A DNA stretch of 64,000 bases from Chenopodium formosanum (Eukaryota; Streptophyta; Magnoliopsida; Caryophyllales; Amaranthaceae). This document shows positions 58,234 to 64,000 of this stretch, one piece after another. Where the stretch lies: NCBI GenBank assembly GCA_024500155.1, contig CM044877.1, forward strand, positions 11,475,501 to 11,539,500, given 5' to 3'. The notes below the pieces were generated by a model. That model had not been told where the DNA came from. It did not search any database and saw only the letters and a list, made by a program, of their open reading frames with translations. How positions within the stretch are numbered: the stretch's first letter is position 1; each line of letters starts with the position of its first letter. A program made the translations under genes and the position numbers.

Positions 58234-59021
58234 CTAGATGTAAGCTCGTGCGATGCACGGTTCTAGTAATCATTTGATTTAATTTAAAATTGTGTATATT
58301 TATAAAGAACATTCATTAAATATATGGATAAAATTCCTAATATCATAAGATAATTTTTTAATTTTAACACTAAAATTATCTTTTGTTGTTTTATTTATTT
58401 TATGTGACGCTTTAATTTAAAATCCCAAACCTTATTCACTATTTTTGCTTATGTGACAATTTAAATTTTTAATTCAAATAAGAAACGACAAATCTCATTT
58501 TTTTATTGATCAAAATAAGTATTTTGTCTATACGTTTATTTAATATACTTGTTCTGTTTAAAATGTTAGTCTCATTTATAATTGTTTAACTATAAAATAT
58601 TATGTGAAATTAGTTATATGAGATTTAGTTTTATTCGTCTCGATGAGTATATCATTAAAATAAAACTTTTACAATGTAGAAATTTGCAATTAAAAATTTG
58701 CATCCACATATATGTAAAAAAAGATAATTATTACGAAGTACTTAGTTTTTTTTTTTATTTTTTATTTTATTTTTTATTTTTTTTAGAGAAGATAATTATT
58801 GGTTTTTAAAAGTAATTTAAATAATTATTCTCTATTCGTTGTTTTTACCTATGTGTCAAAATTCTTAAATCTTATTCGTCACTTTTGCTTAGGTGGCAAG
58901 TAAATTTTTTAATTCTAAAATAAATTATTAATTTAATTTTTCATTGGACAAAATAATACCTTTTCTTATGTGGCGCGTCAAATGCTCTTGAAAAATGTCT
59001 AATTTATTTATATATATTAGA
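58234..59021 (-). mobile_element. Non-autonomous Helitron
   Basis: On the minus strand the 3' end has a perfect CGTGC-ATC-GCACG hairpin, spacer, then CTAG (58237-58234) before host T. The 5' end reads TCTAATATATATAAAT (from 59021) after host A. It shares the CACGTGG/GCGCG-type motif TGTGGCGCGTC and general layout with the smaller copy at 15139-15515. Confidence 0.8.
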
Positions 59022-59169
59022 TTTCATTAAAAAAAATTAACCTCTTATAGCTTTTATAATGTCATACTAACTTTTATTTCAACATAATAACCTTTGTTTT
59101 AATATAGTGACCTTTAATTTTTATTAATAAAACAATCATATTGTCTCTAATATTTTTTTTTTTAGACAG

Positions 59170-61092
59170 ACAGTAAATGGGGGAAAACCCCATTATCCAC
59201 TTATCCTAGCAGTGACCGCCATGTTATGTGCTAACTGCACATTGAATCTATCAAGCTGGATGCATATAACGGAGTCCTTTTTTTGCAGCTTCTAGTTTAA
59301 TGTCTTGAATTATTACTTTGATCTCTTCATCCGCACTCTCCGAATTCTTGAGAGCTTTCACCACCTACAATGAGTCCGATTTTATGATGACATTATCAAA
59401 ACAAGCTGGGACCTGTTGGATAGCTTGTAAGATATAGAGTTGTCAGTTTTTGACCCGAACCGTTAAACCCGACTGTTTCGAACCGATCCGAAAAGGAACT
59501 GAACTGTTTAAAACCCGTTTTTTGGAAACCGAAAACTGACCCGACCCAATTTTTATCAAACCGAAACTGAACTAAACCGAATTTGTGCAAACCGTTACTA
59601 ACCCGACCCGTTATCAAGTCAAACCGTTACTACCCGAAACTGAAAGCAACCCAAACCGATTACGTTTAAACCCGATAGTAACCCGACCCGTTTTAAACCG
59701 AAAATCGTTAAAACCCAATAAAAATCCGATAAACCTAAATCGTTCCAACCCGTAACCCGTTGTGACCGAACCGGTTATAATCCGTAACCCGTTGTGACCG
59801 AACCGTTTACGACCCGTAGCCCGTTATGACCAAACCGTTTAAAACCCGTAACCCATTATGACTGAGTCATTTACAACCTGTTACCCAATATGTTTATGAT
59901 CTAATCTGTTTCAACACACTACTCGATAAACCCAACTTATTTATGACTTGACTTGATTATAACATGACTTGTTCCTACCCATTATCTGACTAATTCGACT
60001 CGATAATCATCCGACTCAATTTTAACCCGATATGATTTTGATTAGAAACCCGTTTCAAATTGGGTAAACTCGTTTTCAAACCAACCAAGTTCAATCTAAA
60101 CCGAATATAACCGAAACAATAATGGTTGGACCCGATTTCACCCGATCTATTTTGAACCGAAACCCATTTTCGAACCGACCCAGTTAAACCCAAACTGATT
60201 ATGACCCGAACCAATTACGACCCGTCCTGATTAAGACCCGAACTGTTTTTAACCGAAACCCACATTAAATGGGCTAAACCCGTTTTCAAACCGACCCAGT
60301 TCAACCCAAATTGATTATGATCCGATCCAACTAGAACCCGACCCGATAAGGACCCGATCCGAATAGAAACTGCAATTAAAAAAACCAAATCGAACTGACC
60401 CGATAATTTTCAAAACTGACCCAAACCGACTCGCTTATTATTTCAATGCGTTATAAACCGACCCGTTATAACTCGAAACTGATAAAACCCAACCCAAACC
60501 CGAACTGTTTAACCGAATTGACACCCCTAGTAAGATAGCAATGTCCTCGGCTTGAAGTGGAGAAGCTGCAAAAATCCGTGAAGACCCCTGTATATGTCTG
60601 AATTGCTCCCTTTCCGCGATCCACGCTACTGCTGCTTTCCATGTGCTTCCTCCGATGTTTCTTCCATGCCGCATCTACCAGTATACTGATATTTGGCCAA
60701 TGAGAAGGTGTTCCCAATCTCCATACTTGAGGGGGGTTGCTGCTCCGCACAGGTTGTATTTGTGATTGCTTCTTGTACTCCAGTCTTTCCTAGATTCTGT
60801 TCCAATTTTGAACGTGTAACTGTGCCACCTCCAAAATTTTGGAGGGAGTGACACTCACGTCTTTGAAAATGATCTCATTTCTGTGGAGCCATATTGCCCA
60901 CAAGGTGGCCACAAAATTTGTTAATGTTGTCGAGTTATCTTGCATATTCTTTATGCAGTAACTAATGAAGTTTGTTACCCGTTCCCTGCAAGACATATGG
61001 TTAGAGGAAACAGTATTGATTCCAAGAAAGGAGGCTAGCCATACACTTCTTGTAATCTCGCAGTGCATGTCTCTAATGTTAGTGGTCCACAA
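59170..61092 (-). pseudogene. LINE-type zinc knuckle plus RNase H-like (RVT_3) pseudogene
   Basis: 61092-60790 reads like the zf-RVT region and linker of plant non-LTR elements (TLWAIWLHRNEIIFKDV). After an in-frame TAG the RNase H-like part follows (NISILVDAAWKK, then shifted WKAAVAWIA and RIFAASPLQAEDIAILLG). It continues past the inserted element with VIIKSDSL, a stop, then VVKALKNSESADEEIKV. The D...E/S...D pattern of RVT_3 is recognisable. It is broken by two stops, a frameshift and the 1095-bp insertion at 59435-60529. Confidence 0.78.
59435..60529. mobile_element. hAT-like element of AACCGA/CCCGAACC repeats
   Basis: Ends TAGAGTTGTCAG and (reversed) TAGGGGTGTCAATTC, of the hAT MITE type. 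The flanks GTAAGATA (59427-59434 and 60530-60537) are a perfect 8-bp target duplication. The whole 1095-bp interior is degenerate AACCCGACCCGTTT / AACCGAACCG repeats without a gene. It interrupts the RNase H-like pseudogene. Confidence 0.85.
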
Positions 61093-61267
61093 TAAATTAG
61101 TGTGAACCAGGTTTATTTAAGAATTAATAGGGGTGACTTTGATTTTTAACTGGTTTTGATGAAGAGGGAATGAGTGTCTCGTGGGATTTTATTGGCTTAT
61201 TGTGAGTAGAATTTTCTGTAGGGCAACATGATAGATGCGTTTGTGGAGAGGAGAAAACGGAGTAAAA

Positions 61268-62599
61268 TCATATAACTAATATATAAAGCTAAACTTTTAG
61301 CAGGTCACAAGGCAACGACAATTGGTATTCCTACTTTTCGCCAAGTGTCATGCCACGTAGGATAGACTTAAATAAACTTTACAAGATAAAAAAGTTTATT
61401 TAGAATTCTATTTGGATAGAATTTTAGGATAAAATTAAAGTTTCATATGTGGCTGGCCACACGGTGCGGCCAACAACAATTTATTATTATTTTTTTTAAA
61501 AAAAAAAAAAAAAAAAAATCTACCAATTCAACAGTCTTCTTACTCTTCTCTCTCCTCTTTTCTTCTACAATCTACTCTCTCCTCTTTTCTTCTATAATCT
61601 ACTCTCTTCTACCAATGTTACTGTAAATAATAATTGGCCAAACCAATTCAATGCTAGCTATTATTTTTGATGGGTTGGTTTGGAGTTTCAAAAACCTTCG
61701 ACGACGACGAGCTAGTGGTGTGGGTGGTGGTGGTGGTTCGTTTGTGGGTGGTGGTGGATTTTGGTGGTTTTGTGAGTAGTGTTTTTAAGGCCAAATTTCG
61801 GCCATAAAAACTCTAGATCTAGAGTTTTCATGGTCGAATTTAGCCTTTTTAGCCATATTTGAAGTGAAATTCAAAGTCATTGTTAATTTTAAAGGTATTT
61901 GTTCAATTTATTATTATTTTTTTTACGATTTGGTTGTGAGTTCGGTTAGATCTATGTTTGTTTGTGGGTTCGGCATATGGTGGTGGTGGAATGGCGTATT
62001 GGGGTGGAGCTATTGGCGTTTTGGGGGTGGTGGTGGGTCAAGGGTTACTAGGTCGGGGGTTACTTTAGGGGTTACTAGATGGGTAGGTCGAGGGTTAAGG
62101 GGTTACAAGATGGGTTACTTAAAGGTGGGGTTACTTGAAGGGGTTAGTAGGGGTTACTTGGGGGCTACTTGGGAGATTATTTAAGTGGGGTTACTTGGGG
62201 GGGGGGGAACTAGAAGGGGGGGGGGGTTTACTTGAGGGGTTACTGGGGGGGGAGGTACTTGGGAGATTATTTAAGTGGGGTTACTTGGGGGGGCTATTTG
62301 GGAGATTATTTAAGAGGGGTTACTTGGGGGGAATTGGAGGGGTTACTTGGGGGGGAGGGGGGCTACTTGGGAGATTATTTAAGTGGGGTTACTCGAGGGG
62401 TTACTTGGGGGGTTACTGGATGGGTTACTTGGTCGGTTAGTGGTTACTTGGGGTTACTAGGTTAGGGGTTAATAGGTCGGTCAGGGGGTACTAGGTCAAT
62501 CAGTGGTTACTTTGTCTGGGAGTTACTAGAAGGGTTACTTAATTGGGGTTACTTGAGGGGTTACTGATATGACACCTTGCCGCACCAGAAACGCGCTAG
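61268..62599 (+). mobile_element. Helitron-like element with G-rich minisatellite
   Basis: Begins TCATATAACTAATATATAAAG after A and ends ACGCG-CTAG before T. No convincing 3' hairpin, so the class call is tentative. Inside are GGCTGGCCACACGGTGCGGCC (61453), a poly-A run, CTCTCTCCTCTTTT repeats and the G-rich array below. Confidence 0.45.
62030..62575 (+). repeat. GGGGTTACTTGGG minisatellite
   Basis: Many degenerate units of GGGGTTACT(T/A)GG, with repeated blocks GGGAGATTATTTAAGTGG. G-runs of 7-9 occur at 62195-62226. The Gly/Tyr-rich frames across it come from the repeat and are not genes. Confidence 0.8.
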
Positions 62600-62953
62600 T
62601 TATTTTAGAGTTTTATTTTTGATAAAATATCAATATTTCAGATGTACAAATTGAATTATAACTTTATTAAAAAAATTAGATTATAATTCTAATATAGTTC
62701 AAAGCATAAAACATCTATTTATAATATATAGTAATCGGCTAAAATAATATGAGTATTTCACAATCTAATAGAATTTTATTACTATGTAGACCCATCAATT
62801 AGGGTCGGGTCATGAGCCATCTCGAATTGGGTCAAGAAATGTTCAACTCTTGCCCAAAATTTTAGGTTCGGATCAACCCAACAGGCTTTAAACATTTATT
62901 TCATTTAATTTATTTTTTGCTATTTTTTTTTAGTGTATTAAATCGAACATTTC
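62600..62953. other. Intergenic DNA
   Basis: AT-rich spacer, with a GGGTCGGGTCATGAGCC-type repeat scrap near 62808. No gene. Confidence 0.4.
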
Positions 62954-64000
62954 TGTTGGACTTAATGATTTTGATGATGACACAACCTCACTTACTTACA
63001 AACTAATAAGTGCTTGATTGTTTAAGTGTGTACTCAGTTACAAAGACTAGGATAATGAAGTGTCTTGTAAAAATACCATGAGGAACAAGAAGGCCAGAAG
63101 TAGAGCTAGCCATATAGAAGAGTTCCCTCACAGGAACTGGCGCTTCAGAAATGAAGACTGGAGAAGAGAAGGTTCCCTCTGGGAATAGAAGCTTCAGAGA
63201 AGAAGCCTCATCAGAGAAGAGAAGTTCCTCCCAAGGAACAGAAGCCTCGGAGTAGAAGCTTCATCAGAGAACATGAAGACTAAATATATTTTTATATTTT
63301 AGGATTTATGTAAGTATAAGATATTAAATGGCACTCGAAAAATCTGTGTGGAATTGGTCAAAAGAGATAAAGTTGTGCATGCTAGTTTTTCGGTAAGTGG
63401 TTAAATCTTTTAACGATTATCTTTTTCTTAACCAAAAAGATTTTATTTCTGATTTTCTAAAAATATCTTTTGCAAATAAAATCTCCCACGTTTTCTAAAA
63501 ACTTGCGGCTACTCCTCCATGATTTTCTTCAAGTCATGGCCGTGCACATTAAGGAGTTCATGGCTCCTTAATTATAGGGACATGATCCTCTTAGTGGGTA
63601 TGAGTAGTGGCATAATGGTGTTGCTGCACAAAGAGGATTTTCCAAAGCGTTTATTGCTCTATAAATAGCCATTGATTTTAGATGGAAAAACTCACCCTTG
63701 CTCACATAAGTTTTCAAGCTTTAAAACGAGTTAAGAGTCAAATTCCACACAAGTTCATTAGAGTGTTTTAATGTTCTTATACTAGAGTTTGTTTTTCTTT
63801 CGAGTTGTAATTTGGGGAATGGGGAAGTTCGAGTGAACGTTTGTGTATGAGAAAGAGAAGAGAGAAAGAGAATAGAAAGAGAAGAGAGAACAGAGAACAG
63901 AGAAGTGAGAAGAGAGAAAGAGAAGAGAAGAGTAACAAGTTGGGTGACTTGTTCCTCAGGGTCTCAAGTTCGTAGAGGAACTTGAGTTTGAGTCTTTAGC
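62954..64000 (+). mobile_element. LTR of a Ty1-copia (SIRE-like) element, 3'-truncated by window end
   Basis: Starts TGTTGGACTTAATGATTTTG, the usual opening of long copia LTRs of the SIRE/Maximus type. It has tandem-like GAAGCTTCAGAGAAGAAGCC blocks (63140-63270), a TATA box CTATAAATAG at about 63659 and a purine-rich AGAGAAGAGAGAA stretch (63848-63935) in the likely R/U5 region. The end is outside the window, so 5', 3' or solo LTR cannot be told apart. Confidence 0.6.

Noticed and set aside
62135..62465. Gly/Tyr-rich plus-strand proteins
   Set aside because: Products of the GGGGTTACTTGG repeat in any frame.

Overview
This window is nuclear DNA of a flowering plant, almost certainly a eudicot. 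It has AT-rich intergenic DNA, GT-AG introns, a plant-type TM9SF/nonaspanin gene, a P-class PPR gene, a Cassandra 5S-bearing solo LTR, Ty1-copia elements, Helitrons, MULEs, hAT and Harbinger elements, and SINEs. The family cannot be fixed from the sequence alone.

Layout. 1-4.3 kb: last six exons of a TM9SF gene (+). 5.4-7.6 kb: relics (copia fragment, small Helitron, broken F-box gene). 7.8-13.95 kb: an old Ty1-copia element with two LTRs; the segment after its 5' LTR is complementary to its own LTR and not to the usual initiator-tRNA site. 14-18.1 kb: nested small transposons (an AACCGA-rich hAT-like element, a Helitron, a 1.2-kb MULE with a perfect 9-bp target duplication, a MITE, a MULE fragment). 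18.1-47.1 kb: the main finding. 47.5-50.0 kb: an intact PPR gene. 50-64 kb: Cassandra solo LTR, a SINE with a 20-bp target duplication, a Helitron inside a Harbinger MITE, another Helitron, a LINE-type RNase H pseudogene split by a second AACCGA-rich hAT-like element, a G-rich Helitron-like element, and a copia LTR running off the window.

The 18147-47116 segment (28,970 bp) looks like one giant multi-gene Mutator-like element. A perfect 9-bp direct repeat (ATTTTAAAA) lies exactly outside both ends. The two ends share colinear inverted blocks at nearly the same offsets. At the left end a FAR1/MULE-type transposase gene with an AT-hook tail reads inward. At the right end a gene for the N-terminal domain of plant Ulp1-type proteins reads inward. 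Between them are eight further genes or gene remnants: a protein with two ubiquitin/SUMO-like domains, two coiled-coil proteins (one frameshifted), two related acidic proteins, two related proteins ending in a truncated LINE-endonuclease domain, and a basic Ala/Pro-rich protein. The acidic and endonuclease-like genes sit as a mirror-image pair of pairs around a telomere-like repeat, which suggests inverted duplication of a two-gene module. The SUMO-like, Ulp1-related and SIM-like features suggest cargo touching the SUMO pathway; that link is inference.

The transposase has its DDE residues but carries two nonsense codons that each look like a C-to-T change, so this copy may be inactive. All splice models were built by eye from GT-AG sites and frame continuity.
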